Program-made: the position numbers and the translations under genes | The notes under the pieces: generated by a model | Databases searched by the model: none | The model's input: the letters and a program-made list of their open reading frames with translations, nothing else | Told to the model about the DNA's origin: nothing | Origin: Pleurotus djamor | Taxonomy: Eukaryota > Basidiomycota > Agaricomycetes > Agaricales > Pleurotaceae | NCBI GenBank assembly: GCA_029747585.1 | Contig: JAPEVF010000037.1 | Location: 98,151-162,150, forward strand | Length of the DNA: 64,000 nt | Direction of reading: 5' to 3' | Part shown: in pieces, positions 22,601 through 35,262 of the stretch | How positions within the stretch are numbered: position 1 is the stretch's first letter | Layout of the letters: each line of letters opens with the position of its first letter

Positions 22601-23861
22601 ATCTAGCGCACCCTTGCACACCAACCGCCAGGGCATGTTCCAACAAGCAGCCACCATACCCGTTCGCGATTGTCACCCAAGAATCATCATTTTCAAAAGC
22701 GAATCCGTTCGGCGTAGCACACAGGCGTTCCGTTGACGATGGTGTATGGATTGGGTATTATGACCACCCAAACCATACCCAACCTACCCTCGTCCTCGCA
22801 TCCTCTGTGGCTCGCCGTAGTCCCCACCCCGTTGGCCTCAGGTTATCGTCACGGGTGGTACTCCAAGCCCACTATAGCTAGGATCGGAAGCTAGGCGGGC
22901 CATAGGACTATGCACACCATGCAACTCTAACCCCGTTCCCTAACCACAAACATGCTTAGATTATAGTTTATCCATACCACTCTTGTGGGGAGTTTAACGC
23001 AAGCGTACCTATATCATCTATACGCGTACTGCCAACCGCGGTACACAATCATGAGTTGATTCAATTGTATGCGCTCCCTCGTATGTGTTTATGAGGAGAA
23101 CAAAGTAAGAAGGAGGCTTCGACCAAAAGAAGCGTGAAAACCAGTCCTCGAAAGATCCGCGAAGAGAGTTGGGGGCCTTGCGCTTGAATTTTGATAGCTT
23201 GAGATGTTGGATGCCGAGGGATGTAAGTGAGTAGAGGGGATGGGGGGAGAAAGGGTGACCTACCCGAAGCAAGCGGTGCCCATCGTGCGTCCAGCCGCCC
23301 AGCGTCTCACCATTCCCAAGGACCACGCCGCGAATCGCATTCTAAGAAGGCGATTTCGTAGAGCGCTCCATGAGTCCATAAAAGTTGAAGCCGAAAAGAG
23401 TGCGCAGTAGTTGCCCGGCTGATAATAGATCATACCTAATCAAAACTTGACGTTCAAGGCATCGCGTAAGAGGATTGTTCTGTTACCATTTCATAACGAC
23501 CGTTTGGCATTGAATATTGACTGTTTGAGTTGACCGCCAAAGTGAGCAACTGAGCTTCGTCGGAGCATCGCGAAATCTTTCAAGAGTACAGAGAACCGGT
23601 ACGGAGGTCAGTTTGAGATAGATATCCCATACAGCCAAGCGATGTAGGCTCGAATTCCTGCCTCTATGACGGGAGGATGACAGTCGATCCTCACTGTAAG
23701 GGATGTAGCAAAGAAGCAACAAAGAAGAATCAAAAGATCGGTGTGATAGTTTGGGGTTTGGCGCTGGGGTAAGCGCGCGCGAGGGTTGAACGTTGCAACG
23801 TTGAACGTTTGAACGTTGAACTCATGCCCCTTCGTAACAAGATTATCCGTTCTCCAAGACC
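22601..23861. other. Intergenic between S2 and FBX-6
   Basis: No supported gene. Just before FBX-6, 23786-23821 carries repeated AACGTT/TTGAACGTT words (GTTGAACGTTGCAACGTTGA). They can fold on themselves and replace the usual promoter block here. Confidence 0.35.
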
Positions 23862-25300
23862 ATGTCCCACTATTTCGCGCTCCCTCAAGATATCTACAAG
23901 CTCATCATCGACTCCCTATGCGATGATAAGGCATCCTTAAAAGCCTGTTCGCTCGTTGCTTCGACCTGGAGAGCCGCTTCGCAGAAGCAGTTACACCGGA
24001 CGCTGGTGCTTTGGACCAGCCTTCCTTGTGCCAACCCCCCTGGAGTTCAATATTATGAAATAGGCTTCCTCAGTCCAGCCTCAGGCATTGACAAGACTCG
24101 TTCCCTACTCGGTGCATCTTCCCACCTATTGCGATACGCTCGGTCTGTCATCATTTGCGGGGAATGTCTAATAACCCAAACTCGCATGCCTATCCACATT
24201 AAGCCGTCGAAGACTCGCGCCCCAGATCCCTCCTTGGTCATTCTCCTAGGGAATATCCATAGTCTGGCGCTGCCATCCTTAATTGCCAGCATTGAACTGC
24301 GAAACCTGATATGGACGGCAATGGATCCCAACCTCCAACATGCCTTGTTTTCGTTGATCTCCAGTGATTTTATCAAGGATGTGACGCTGTATGGCTGTGA
24401 AATTCCTTATGGTGTCCCGTGCTTGAGGTTTGTTGGCCCTCAGACGACGTCGCTCACATTGGAGGGAGTCTCGAATTCTGGTAATAGATCCAGTCTTTCG
24501 GATGTGACCCCTATGGAAGATATTCCACTTTCCTCAGCCCCAAACCTCACCACCTTGACCATACGTAACTGGGGATCATCTTCTTATTCATCGAGTGAAT
24601 GGATTGCTCACGGGACTCGAAGTTCGACATCGCGGACAACCGCCCTACGCAATTGCTCATGGCATAACAGCGTCAAGACTCTTTCGCTCAGATCCCAAGC
24701 TGACGCTCCAGCCCTATTTAATTTTGTTCGCACATTTCAGGGCCTGACGACCTTCAAGTTCGCCCCGGGTAAGTCAAATTACCTCCACTCCACACATACT
24801 AAGATAGTAATTCTTGACGCACGCCTATACAGTCTATCCAGAAGCTCGGACGGTGCCCTTCCCTTTCCACGAAGTTTTNGTCCCTTCCAACATTGGAATA
24901 TCTTCACATACTATCCCTCCCTTCTTCTTCAATCGTCTGGTTGACCAATTCCTTCAAGCCATCGACCTTGCAGTTCCCGTCTCCATATCACACTAACCTA
25001 GAAAACCTTAAGATCATCCACATTGATATGCGATATGCATGGAGATGCACAGCCCTCATTCAATGGAATCTCTTTGCTGCCATTCAACATCATCCCCTAC
25101 CGGACCTACTGCGTGACATCCAGGTCTTCGATGACGTGGTGGCCAGCATTCCTGGCGTCGAGTGCTACTTGAAAGTTACCCTCCTGAATATCAGGCCGGG
25201 AAAAGGGCCAGAGACGATCGAGGAGTATGAAGAGGCGAAGAAGACCCTAGTCGATCTCCAGGCCGATTTGAAAGCACTCAAGCTTCAAGTGGTCTATTGA
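23862..25300 (+). CDS. FBX-6: F-box-like / LRR-like protein
   Basis: Exons 23862-24768 and 24833-25300. An N at 24879 next to TTTT breaks the exon-2 frame; without it the join is 1374 nt, 457 residues. F-box: LPQDIYKLIIDSLCDDKASL, then KACSLVASTWRAASQKQLHR. It shares KPSKTRAPDPSLVILLGNIH with FBX-10 and FBX-11. Exon 2: LPTLEYLHILSLPSSSIVWL, then DVVASIPGVECYLKVTLLN, then YEEAKKTLVDLQADLKALKL. The promoter differs from most members. The relic FBX-7 is closest to this copy in exon 2. Confidence 0.8.
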
Positions 25301-26309
25301 GGCTTCGGTGATTTTTACAAGCTATTCTTTGGCGCTTATCGCGTGGTTCCGTTCCGAAACGCTCCATGTCAATTCCTCGTCCGTAATGTCTCATTTGGTT
25401 CTGATATTTTCGTTCATGGAATTACCACCCCGCTCATCACTTGTTTGTATCAGTACTCCTTTGGTTATATATTCTCTACCCTTGATAAGGACCGCGGTTT
25501 CAGTGTTGATCCCCCCACTATCATTAGCGATGAGATTGGGTTCATTGCACCATTCGTGGCGGCATTTTGATTGAGTTCGAAGGAAAATTCAGGCTCTTCT
25601 AGTGATAACCGCAAGCTAACCCTTTCATTTCTCTCTGCTGGTGATCTGGTAGAGACATAAGGCCTAAGGCCTAAGGGCTTGTAGAATTGGCGAAACCGGG
25701 CGGGGAATGGCCCGCAAATCGCACCAGGTGAAGCCATGGAGTGGGATGCAAGGTGGATCGAAGTATCGGCGAAGTATCGGAAATAGTTACCTATCTGTCT
25801 AGGTCCTGGTATCTATGCGGAGCGAAATGGCTATTGCAAGGCTTGAACATGCCCATTTCCAGATAGTCCAAGATCAGCGAACCCAGCTGATGCCATTCGA
25901 TGCACTTTTCTCCCAAAGTGCCCGTCGTCAAACTTATATGGCGTTCTTCGTAAGTTTATCCTACTCGTCTCTACTTTGAACACCTCATTTGACTTTGTAT
26001 TTTCCCGAATTCGTAATTGCGGCGGTGGACAAGCTTCCAAGCTGTTATTGTCATCTACCGCGAAACTTCATTTTCTTCTCCATGGACAGTGATGGAACGT
26101 CTCAAGCTAGAACAAGGATTTTGCTTGATGACGAGCATAGTCCGCGGCCCAACCGCGGCCCATACTTCGTCCAGAGCTGAAGAGAACTAAATGATGAAGA
26201 AGAGGTACAGGTGCGGTGGGAGAAGCCATTTAGACCAAATTCAGACATGCTATTGGCGAGTCTTTTGGTCACGAAATACACAACATATGACTCCTTGATC
26301 CATTCTGGT
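25301..26309. other. Intergenic
   Basis: Between FBX-6 and the DUF6533-A stop codon. Short frames such as 25343-25570 have no family feature. No gene called. Confidence 0.35.
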
Positions 26310-27939
26310 TCAAGCGAATTCTAAGCGACTCAAGGTTTCTATCCAGGTAGCGTGTCTCCCATCGGCCTCTCTTAGGTTCATGGTGATACGGTTGACCATG
26401 ACTGCTGAGACGCTATAGGTGGCATGATCAGTCATTGTCAAGAGGAAGAGTATCCACCGACAACGTACATTAATGCTGGACTGGGCGGTCATAGAGGAGG
26501 GTAAACCTTGTCAGAAAATAGACGATCTGAGTGAGGTGAGGCGCGCACTAGTCATGGATGAAATGCAACGTTGGTCTCCACTAAAACTCTGTAAGCCAAT
26601 GTTTTTAATCCACGGTCAGATTGGTAGACGTACTGGTTCAAGCAAGACAAGGAGGAGCCACATCAAATTTGAGGAGAAGACCACGAAAAAGTAGAGGGTT
26701 CCGTCCCGTTGGATGACTCGGAGTAGTTTCCCTAGATAGAAGCCGCCTCTGATAGCTCGAATACTGACAGTGAGGAGTACAACGAAAGCCGAAAAGTCGA
26801 AGGCTAATCCAAGGGATAGGAAAGCTGTGAGTGACGGTGTCCTAATGTCCTTCGTTATTGGAAAGAAGTTCACAATGCTGTTGAAATCACGAGAGCAGAC
26901 GCACGTAGATGAGAAGAAAGAAAATCCAAGGACACAAGCTGCATTGAAACCTTAGATCGTGCGGGAAAATATATAGAAATTGATTCAAATTGAGACTTAC
27001 CGTGGATGCCTGACGCTGCTACCAACGGCATTTCCGGGCCCTTATGGGTCAGCACTTGAATTAAGGTGTAGACCGCGATGGCGCATTGAGCAGCAATGAG
27101 CGTGCTGGAAAACAAGATAACGACCTTGTTGCATTTGAGAAGTGCGTATACTCTGGGGGCGATCTCATGAGGACTGAGGAGCTCCGCTTTGTCGCAGCGG
27201 CACGCACCGTAGGGCTAGCAGCATTTCAGCCGTGCATGTGAGGAATATTTTCCCGAAGATCTGTATGATGGTAGGTGGAATGCAGCTACAGGGATACAGT
27301 CCATTGTCAAGGTGGAGACATAGGGATTTCAGGGGGTCTCTACATACGACTGTAGGGGACATTAGGAGGCGGCGATACAGAAGGAGGAAAGACGCACAGC
27401 AGGACTGTAAAACTGGGCTAACAAAGCGTGAGAGCGAGAATTGGGGGACTGGGGAGGTGACGGACCAAAGATTGTCGTGATCACGACGCCAAAGGGATAA
27501 TAGCGGTTCTGAGAGCCAAACATGAGATTAAGTGAGGAGCCGCTGTCTAAGGACGAACAACGATAAATAGCCAGAAGACTGGGGAAAGGGTCAATCTATA
27601 GTAGCCTTCGCGAATGAAGCACATAGAGTACCAAATGACTTGCGACTACTCCAAAGGAACTTGACCTGTTTGTTGGATCAGAAGTTGGATCTACCAAGCG
27701 GCGAAAATATTTTAGCTAACCTCAGATTCGATGGTGAGGACGTAGTCATATACCCAGAGGGCGGAAACAGCGACCCAATACAGCTGGTATAACATGGGAG
27801 TGGGTCAATGCCAAAGTTTGGTCGTCTCACCCCCATTGCCCACCTTCCGAGGCCTCAGTAAGGTCACCTAGTGTAATTCAATGATCACTCACACGTCGAA
27901 TTCCAAGGAACCACTTGAAAAGTTGAGAGGTCCCTCCAT
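26310..27939 (-). CDS. DUF6533-A: seven-helix membrane protein
   Basis: Multi-exon minus-strand gene. The N-terminal exons are clear: 27939-27895 (MEGPLNFSSGSLEFD), 27783-27721 (LYWVAVSALWVYDYVLTIES), 27665-27632 (VKFLWSSRKSF), 27578-27559 (FWLFIV) and 27508-27466 (NRYYPFGVVITTIF). This is the DUF6533 signature of basidiomycete membrane proteins (W-x-Y-D-Y-x-L-T-x-x-x-E-V, then NRY-x-P). Downstream come FGKIFLTCTAEMLLALR, then VYALLKCNKVVILFSSTLIA, SLTAFLSLGLAFDFSAFVVL, LLRVIQRDGTLYFFVVFSSN and a C-terminal YSVSAVMVNRITMNLREAD, ending LSRLEFA. At least seven hydrophobic segments can be counted. Function of the family is unknown. The last two introns before the C-terminus were not fully resolved. 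Confidence 0.7.
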
Positions 27940-29317
27940 GGAGAGTATAGCCTAGAAAACGACAAAGAAGAGGAGACTACTGGCGATTGTGCATTAAATA
28001 CTTTCTCTGAGGTTCCAAAAGCACACGACATACCATACGGTCAGAACGCTTGCCTGATGGATGGGATGATCCCGTCAGTGTTCAAGGCAGAGTTCGAAAA
28101 GGTTCCATCCGTTTCATTTCTCAGGGTAAACGAGGAGGGTGGGTTTCTGTGTGCGCCAGATGGATGTTCAAAGTGAGTCTACCGGGAGATGGGTGAAGCG
28201 GTGAGAAACGGAAGTTGCTTCTGAGATAATAATCAAAACACAAGATGAAAAAGAGAATGCCGGGGAGACCTCCCCGTCAGATGGGACCTAGCACCGAGTA
28301 CGCGCCCTCGTTTTAGACAATTAGCCGATCAAGAAGACGGAGACGCGCCAAGCGACACTCTCGCAGCCTAGTCGAATGCGATGGTCTTTTCTCGAGTCAT
28401 GGAAAAAGCACAGAGATAGGAAGGATGGTGGATGTTCTGGAACAGGTTTGCTAACTTCGCGACCGCNGGGGGGTGCGCAACGTGCCAGTGGAGATGCGAG
28501 CACGTACACGATGTGGAAAAGGCATAAAGAGGTCATTCGATCACCATCGAGATTGTTGGTACCGATTCTACAAAGAAACATCTAGTCCGGGCCTTTGATG
28601 ATAATATGCGCTCTCCGTTGGGTACTGTAGGCGGTCCGTATTCGACCTCGTCACGTTGTGGGTCCTATAAGTGCCATGCTTCATCAGAAATTGCTTAAAC
28701 GCTGCGCCCAAGCCGTCTCTACCACAAAGCCATCAACCACATAAATCCAGGCCCGCTTGAATGCTTGAACTCGGTGAAGGTTGCCCAAAGGATGAGTAGC
28801 AAACTGTCAACTTCTGAATGGGATAGTCGGTTTCAGAGCTACTAGTCTCTGATCACATTTCTCTGTCGGTGATGGGAAGGAATAGGGTGGAAGGAATATG
28901 CCTCAATGGAACATTTGAACAACATCCAGGGCCTGGCAAAAACAAGGCGACAGTCGCGTGACCTTGACAGACCTCCTGACTCTTCAGGAGTGGTGGACCA
29001 CAGAGGAGTCTCTCGGGGGGTCCATGACGATACTGAGGGCTCTACTAGACCACTAGCTTCTGTCCGCCGCGAAGGTGGAAGTTATTCTCCATGGAATTCC
29101 AGGAGCTAGAGCCGAGATTTTAATTTTATTCCTTGATGATGAGTACCCAGACTTCGCCGACGGGGGTTCGGCAACGACAAAGAGAAGAGGCCACATAGAC
29201 ATTTTTCTTGCAACATCTCAGAGATGATAGGCTGATCATAAAAAGGTAGCCGTATAATAAAGATGGAGCCACTCCATACGATGGGACGGCTGTGTGTTCT
29301 AAAGTGTCCTATACCCT
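27940..29317. other. Intergenic between the two DUF6533 genes
   Basis: Upstream of DUF6533-A. No supported gene; an N at 28467 precedes a G run. Frames at 28321-28585 on both strands are unconvincing. Confidence 0.35.
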
Positions 29318-31206
29318 TTAATCAGCGCTGACTCCAACAAATTCCAGGCGGCTAAGGGTTTCCATCCAGCTTGAGTGTGCTTTATCAGCCGCTCTCAAAT
29401 TCATTGTAATCCGATTGACCATTATAGCCATTAGGCTAATTTTGGGGTTAGAGAAGTTTTGGCTGCGAGGTAGTGGCACGCACATCATCGCTGGACTTGA
29501 GTGAATTACAAGGGAGAAATGGTCAGTATACGCCAGTGAGATTACGTAGAAGACATACTAGTCGTGCGTAAGTTGGATCGTTGGCCTGTTCTAGACGTCA
29601 TACGAGAGACTTGGCATTCAAAACAATCTTGTGTGGTGAATGATACTCACCGACGCGAGTAGAATGAGGAACAGCCAGATCAAGTTTGACGAGAAGACTA
29701 CAAAGAAGTAGAGTGTTCCATCTCGCTGGATGACTGTAAATAGTTTCCCCAGGTAGAAGTTGCCGCTGATGGCTTGGGTTCTCGCAGAGAGAATCACGAT
29801 GAAAGCAATGATGTCCAAGGCCAACCCAAGGGACAGGAAAGATATCAGCGCTGGTGTTCTAGAGTTCTCGGACATTACTTAAGTCAAGTCCGCCTCAAAA
29901 GCCGACGTACGTTGATGAGAAGGACGTAAAACTTAGAATGCAAGCTGGAGGGAAGAATCAGTTCACGAATCTGAAGACCACTGCGTCGTTTCAGAGACGT
30001 ACCGTGAACTGCGCCAGTTACTGCGACCAGTGATGCCTCTGGACCTTTATAATTAAGAACTTTGAACAAGCTATGACCCGCAATAGCGCCCTGCGCGGCA
30101 ATGAGGAGACTACACAGTCCCAAGATGACTTTGTTACCCTTCAAGAGTGCATAAACACTGCAGAGTCGCTGGTATCATCGGGTGCGCATGAGACTTTGTT
30201 GAAGCTTCACGCACCGCAAAACCAAGATCATTTCAGCCGTACACGTAACACATATTTTGGCAATTATCTGTATGGCTATGGAGGGCTTACAGCTAGAGTA
30301 GAAGTCGCGTGAGCTTAAAGAACATGGGATTGGGAGATAAATTTACATACGACTAAAGGGAGGCTTCGTAGGATCGTCGAACTCAAGTGGGAAGAGTCGA
30401 AGACTCACGGAGAAAGGGTCCAGTTGAGCTGCGAAGGGGTGATAGGGTAGGAGTCAGTCATGCAGGGGTTAGTGATGCAGTTTAGGGGACGACGAACCAG
30501 TCATCGTGGCAATGACAACGCAGAAGGGATAGTATCGGTTCTAATATAAAACACACTAAGGCTCAGGGGAGCTGGCGTTGAGGACAACCATGGCTCCACA
30601 CGAACCACAATAAATAGCCAGAAAACTGACAAGATGCGTCAGCCCATGGTGGTTCATTTCGTTCTAAGTAGGCTGCGTACCAAATGACTTTCTACGGCAC
30701 CAGAGATACTGGACCTGTTGATTGCGTCAGACGTACTGACCGCTAAGAACTGCTCCGGCGACGACGATGGGTGGCCATGACCACGGTTTCCCCCAGACAT
30801 ACGATCCGTGCACTTTGATCGGAGACGGGACTTCAGATGAAGACGCCATGCTACGTGCGACTTTGCAGCACGACGGAATATGACCAGTGCAGCACAGCGT
30901 CACCCGGGGTCACCTCCAAATCCATTCTTGGCGATCGGCACAATCTTTTGGGAGATCAATAATAGACAGCTAACCTCAGACCCCAGAGTGAGAGTGTAAT
31001 CATAGATCCAGACGGCAGACGTAGCGACCCAATATAGCTAGAAAGGTGTCAGGTCCACTCAAACGAAGATGTAACATGTTCTCACTCCCATTAGCCATCT
31101 TCGAATGCATCAGATCAGTCGGTTGACCATAGGTAAGTGGGTGACCGGTGATGACCTACATGTCGAACTGGGATGAGACATCTGAGAAGTCTAAGGTACC
31201 ATCCAT
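29318..31206 (-). CDS. DUF6533-B: tandem paralogue, first splice donor damaged
   Basis: Paralogue of DUF6533-A with the same exon order: MDGTLDFSDVSSQFD (from ATG 31206), LYWVATSAVWIYDYTLTLGS, VQYLWCRRKSF, FWLFIV, NRYYPFCVVIATMT, IAKICVTCTAEMILVLR, VYALLKGNKVILGLCSLLIA, ALISFLSLGLALDIIAFIVI, FTVIQRDGTLYFFVVFSSNL and C-terminal MAIMVNRITMNLRAADKAHS, ending with TAA at 29318-29320. Where copy A has GAC then gtgtgagt as donor, this copy has GAC then atgtaggt. The expected phase-0 splice is therefore lost and the frame runs into TAG. Intron 2 is also about 180 nt longer than in A. It may be non-functional or use another first exon. Confidence 0.6.
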
Positions 31207-32894
31207 CTGAGGCAGAAGTACGAAGGGGAGAGGCAACCGGGGGGTTGCGTCTCAAATACGCACTTCTGAAGGGCAAATGGCAACAAATGCCCGTACGATC
31301 AGAGCGCACATTGATAAATCCTGTGGATGTCCGAGCTGGAGTACCGGAACGGCTATGCCCAAGACTCTCAGACAAAGTGGACAGAGTCCATCAATTTCGA
31401 GCACAGTGGTATGTGCCATGCAACGGAATCATTTGCTGAGACAGTCCTCTGGCTCAATACGGTCAATACGCTAGGCCAAGGATGGGATGGAGAGCATGAG
31501 CAATGGTGTACGTTGATCGTTTGAACAGAGTCCGAGTTGGGTTCGAGGAATGGCGGGCCGAGTCGAGCGCCTATTTTGTTGATCTCCTCTTCCTCGTTCT
31601 CCGTTCGTCACTGTTCGCTCTCCTCCACGACATCTGCAACTAATTATCAACGTTCAACTCTGCCACCGCTTATGTACTCTGTGTACAACTCAATTCCCGG
31701 CTTCTGAGGTGCCACAAACATTTGAGGGGAGGCAGTGGACGTGCTACAATGCAAGACATCTTCTTTGCTCCAACGCGTAACTATTGCTATTAATCTGGTG
31801 CGTAAACAACACCGTCTTTCCCCCCAGCTTTGACTGACACTGTGCATATGGGGCTCATCCAGATCCTTCCCGTCGTCCACTCTGCGTCATTTGGGATTGT
31901 ATCCACACGCGACCCTCAAGTCAACTTCGAAGTTCACGGATCAATTGTCAATCCTTTCGCATTGATTCTATGAGCTCCAGACAAATGATTGGCTACACGA
32001 CGGCCGCATAATCCCCTCGACACTTTCTTCAGACCTTCGTAGGCGCGTGACAGTCAAGGTCAGGTATGTCTCACCTCCGAACAACCCATGGACCACGACC
32101 AACTTACCCAATCACCAGCGTTTCTTTGCAGTTGCAGGCATGGATGGCGTAACCTCCTGAGAGAAGAATGCGAAGAGCTGGAACATTAGACCATAGCTGT
32201 GCAGGAATGACGGCGGAAGCACGGGTTCAACTTGCACCTCCTCCTGGTTCCGGTGCCGGTAATCATGCTAGAAAAACTCGGAGCAGCATACCCACCCAAA
32301 TACAGAGAGTCCTCATTGTATTTCGCGTTTTGCATTGCACGACCCCGACGCCACTTCCATGAGAGTCGCGCCCTCAACGCATAATCCCTATCGTGGACGG
32401 ACCCTCGGCTTGTCGATGAACGGCACTTGATCATCCCTCGGGGTAGGCAGCGCAGGCGAGAGGCGAGGGAAATGCCAAGTTTATGAAGAGATGGGTACGG
32501 ATGTGGGCTTTTACGTTGGTGCTCAGGCCTTTCGTACTCCGTTTGCTGCTGGGCCGATGAAGTTGATCATGGAGAATACGGATGCGACGTTGACCGCGTA
32601 TCTAAATTCGAGCTGATTGTCGCCCACTCGCCTCGGTTAATATCCAGAAGAAAGGACGCTGCGGGGAGATCTCAAGGTCGGCCAAGCCCCCGCCCCCCCC
32701 CCCCTTCCGCCTATTCTGTGCCATCCGGGCTTTTCACGCAACCACTCTGTGCTGGATAATCCCATCCCCCTCGATCCCCAACTAGTCAATGTCCGTCCTA
32801 ATGTGTTCATTCAGCTCGCTGTTGGTCTAGCCAGGCTCGACTGACGAAGCCAAAAACTGATCACATCGACCTGTTGGTTGACTTGAGTTGCACA
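31207..32894. other. Intergenic, no supported gene
   Basis: Region upstream of DUF6533-B and left of the F-box relic. It contains a C10 run near 32692-32703. I see no conserved exon. Confidence 0.35.
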
Positions 32895-33106
32895 TTGAAT
32901 ATGCTCCCTCACTGGACCTACTGCGCAAAATCCGGGCTTTCGATGATGTGGTGTTCAGCGTTCCTAGCGTTGAATGCTACTTGTGGATGGCTGTGGCAAC
33001 GGAAAAGGTGAAGGGTGACCTGAACGGGGTTGAGTATGAGGAGACGAAGAAGACCCCCGTCGATTTCTAGGCTGATTTGAGAGCGCTCGGCCTGAAAGTA
33101 TATTGA
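32895..33106 (+). pseudogene. FBX-7: exon-2 relic of the F-box family
   Basis: Matches the 3' part of FBX-6 exon 2: LDLLRKIRAFDDVVFSVPSV, then ECYLWMAVAT, then GVEYEETKKTPVDF. A TAG at 33068-33070 stands where FBX-6 has CAG, followed by ADLRALGLKVY and TGA. No exon 1 is found upstream, so this is a fragment, not a gene. Confidence 0.75.
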
Positions 33107-33435
33107 GGTCTTGACGTATGGCTGTCTTGATGTGCCGGTTCGAAACTCAATCTGCCCCGCGTCCATCCAACTGTGGAATGTCTCAACATAGTCGTCGGCT
33201 CACCAGCTGCCCAACACATTTTTCTGTAAGCACCTTCGCCCATGTGTCTTCCATCATTTGCGGATCTTGAAAACCAACGATTGGCCAGGTCCAGCCGCAC
33301 AACGTCCTATTATAAGCCTTCTTCACAACAACAACTCTCATCACAGTTTGATCACAGCTGAGTTTGATGATCAAGTGGTTGGCGCTCTCAACCCTATAAA
33401 GTCCCATGCTCCTCGCAATGAACCTATTCTGTGCC
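33107..33435 (+). promoter_or_regulatory. FBX-8 upstream region with promoter block
   Basis: TTTGATGATCAAG at 33363-33375, spacer with GGCGCTCTCAACC, and TATAAAG at 33395-33401. Confidence 0.5.
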
Positions 33436-34790
33436 ATGATCCCCAACTCTTCTGTCCTTTCTGTCCTTCCTCAAGATATCTACGATATCATCATTGACAA
33501 CTTTCGTGACGATAGACCATCCCTCAAGACATGTTCCCTGGTCGCTTCGGCGTGGCGCTCGCCATCTCAGAGACTTTTACATCGGACGATGGTTTTTCTG
33601 ACCACCATGTACTTGCCAACCGTTCAGGGTGTTGATGGGACGCCGAGTGTTCAGATCCCGGCTTCGAGTCAGAGGAAGACTTGGCTCCTACTCAATACGT
33701 CCTCCCATCTATTGCAGTATGTTCGTTGCCTCAGCATTCACGGGGACCCCTGCGAAGGATTATTCCGCGGACGCGAAAGGGTTCCCTACCTAGATCTCTC
33801 CCTGGTCGTTTTCCTTGAGAAGCTCAGGACCCTAGTACTGCCATTACTTGTCAATATCGAGCTTCGCAACTTAACATGGACGAATGCTGACACAGACCTT
33901 CAGTGCGCGTTGGTCTCGCTACTCTGCGGGAGGTTCATCAAAGATGTCTTATTGTTCGGGTGCAGCATCCCTTCAAACATCCCGTGGTTGCGGTTTATTG
34001 GTCCTCAGACGCGATCACTCAAGTTGACTGACGTAACGATGATCAACGACCCCATCACTGAGCGCAATGCCCCCGTTGATGACCCCCCAATTTCTTCGGG
34101 ATCGAGTCTCATCGAGCTAGACATCGGGGAAGAATGTGGTCCTCCGGTAGGCCAATGGATTCTTCACTGCGCTCCGAGCTCGAAACCGACGAGCTGCTCG
34201 TGGCGCGAGAGCGTGGCCACCCTTTCGCTGCATTGTCGCTATGGCATGGAAAATGCGTCTGAATTCTTCCAAGCGTTTTCGGGCTTGACGACACTCAAGT
34301 TCAGCCCATGTATGTTCCCACTCTGTTAGTGCCCGGAAGCAATGACTCACCAATAGGATCGACAGACAACCGTGAAACTTCATTCCCATTCCATGACCTT
34401 CTGCAAATACCGACACTTGAGTTCCTTCACATCCGATCCTTTCCTCCTGATGAATTGTCCTGGATACTTCCTTCTTTCAAACCACCCGACTCGCGATCCA
34501 CTTCCTCACATCGTACTGTCCCAACCAAATTGAAAGTAGTCCTCCTTGAAGTGTGGGTCGAAAACTACACACCGGTGGACCTTTCGTTCACTTTGCCGAC
34601 GATGGACACTCAAATCCGGGAGTTTGATGAAGTAGTCGCTAGCTTTCCGAACGTGCAAGTCAACTTGACGATTACCGTGTCGACGTTTGAGGTGAAGGAC
34701 GGTCCGGAGAGGGTTGAGTACGAGGAGACGAAGAAGACCTTAGCCGAGTTATGGACCGATTTGAAGGCGCTCAAGTTGGTGGTGTGTTGA
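33436..34790 (+). CDS. FBX-8: F-box-like / LRR-like protein
   Basis: Exons 33436-34309 and 34366-34790 give 432 residues from MIPNSSVLSVLPQDIYDIII. In-frame ATGs at 33406 and 33418 exist, but the first lies only 5 nt after the TATA box, so I chose 33436, at a distance like that in FBX-3. The exon-2 acceptor is the AG at 34364-34365; an earlier AG would create a stop. Close to FBX-3 throughout (RDDRPSLKTCSLVASAWRSP, SLIELDIGEECG, EYEETKKTLAELWTDLKALK). Intact. Confidence 0.82.
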
Positions 34791-35204
34791 GGTCTTGGGA
34801 GGATATCTCCAACCTCTTCTCCATCCTCCAGGGCTCGCTCGTCGTTCAGATTCACAAATGAACCAATGCTCAAGATCGTTCCCACCGACTTGAGGTATCT
34901 CGGATCGCTGTGATAGACCCGTTGGGCTAGCCAAGCACTCAACACTTTCTCTCTGCGATTGCAACTCGACCACCACCACGACTGCCGTCATCTTGAACTT
35001 GAATAGCCACTGTGCCTAATCCTAATATCAATGTTCTGCGCAACCACACTTTGAACCTGCTCCAGTCAGTGTCCTTCTGTAAAGCATTAAGTTTCCGTAG
35101 ACTATGATCAAGCCCGACGTGCGATCCAACTCTTCAACTTGACGAGGAAATTGTCGACGTTCGTGTACAGAGATCGTTCAAGAAAGCACGAAGTTTTTGT
35201 GAAG
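34791..35204. other. Intergenic
   Basis: No gene. Probably decayed cluster sequence leading into the FBX-9 fragment. Confidence 0.3.
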
Positions 35205-35262
35205 GGCAAAGACGTCCCTGATTAATTTACGGGCCGATCTGAAAACGCTCAAGTTCAGCGTC
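35205..35262 (+). pseudogene. FBX-9: terminal fragment of an F-box gene
   Basis: Reads KTSLINLRADLKTLKFS, the 3' end of family exon 2 (KKTLIGLRADLKALKLEV in FBX-5). Nothing upstream can be aligned by eye. Confidence 0.6.

Noticed and set aside
24814..24996. Frameshift in FBX-6 exon 2
   Set aside because: Caused by the N at 24879 beside a T run; dropping it restores the whole frame.
32692..32703. Poly-C run as a structural or functional element
   Set aside because: Simple homopolymer in gene-free sequence; similar runs occur at assembly-problem sites.
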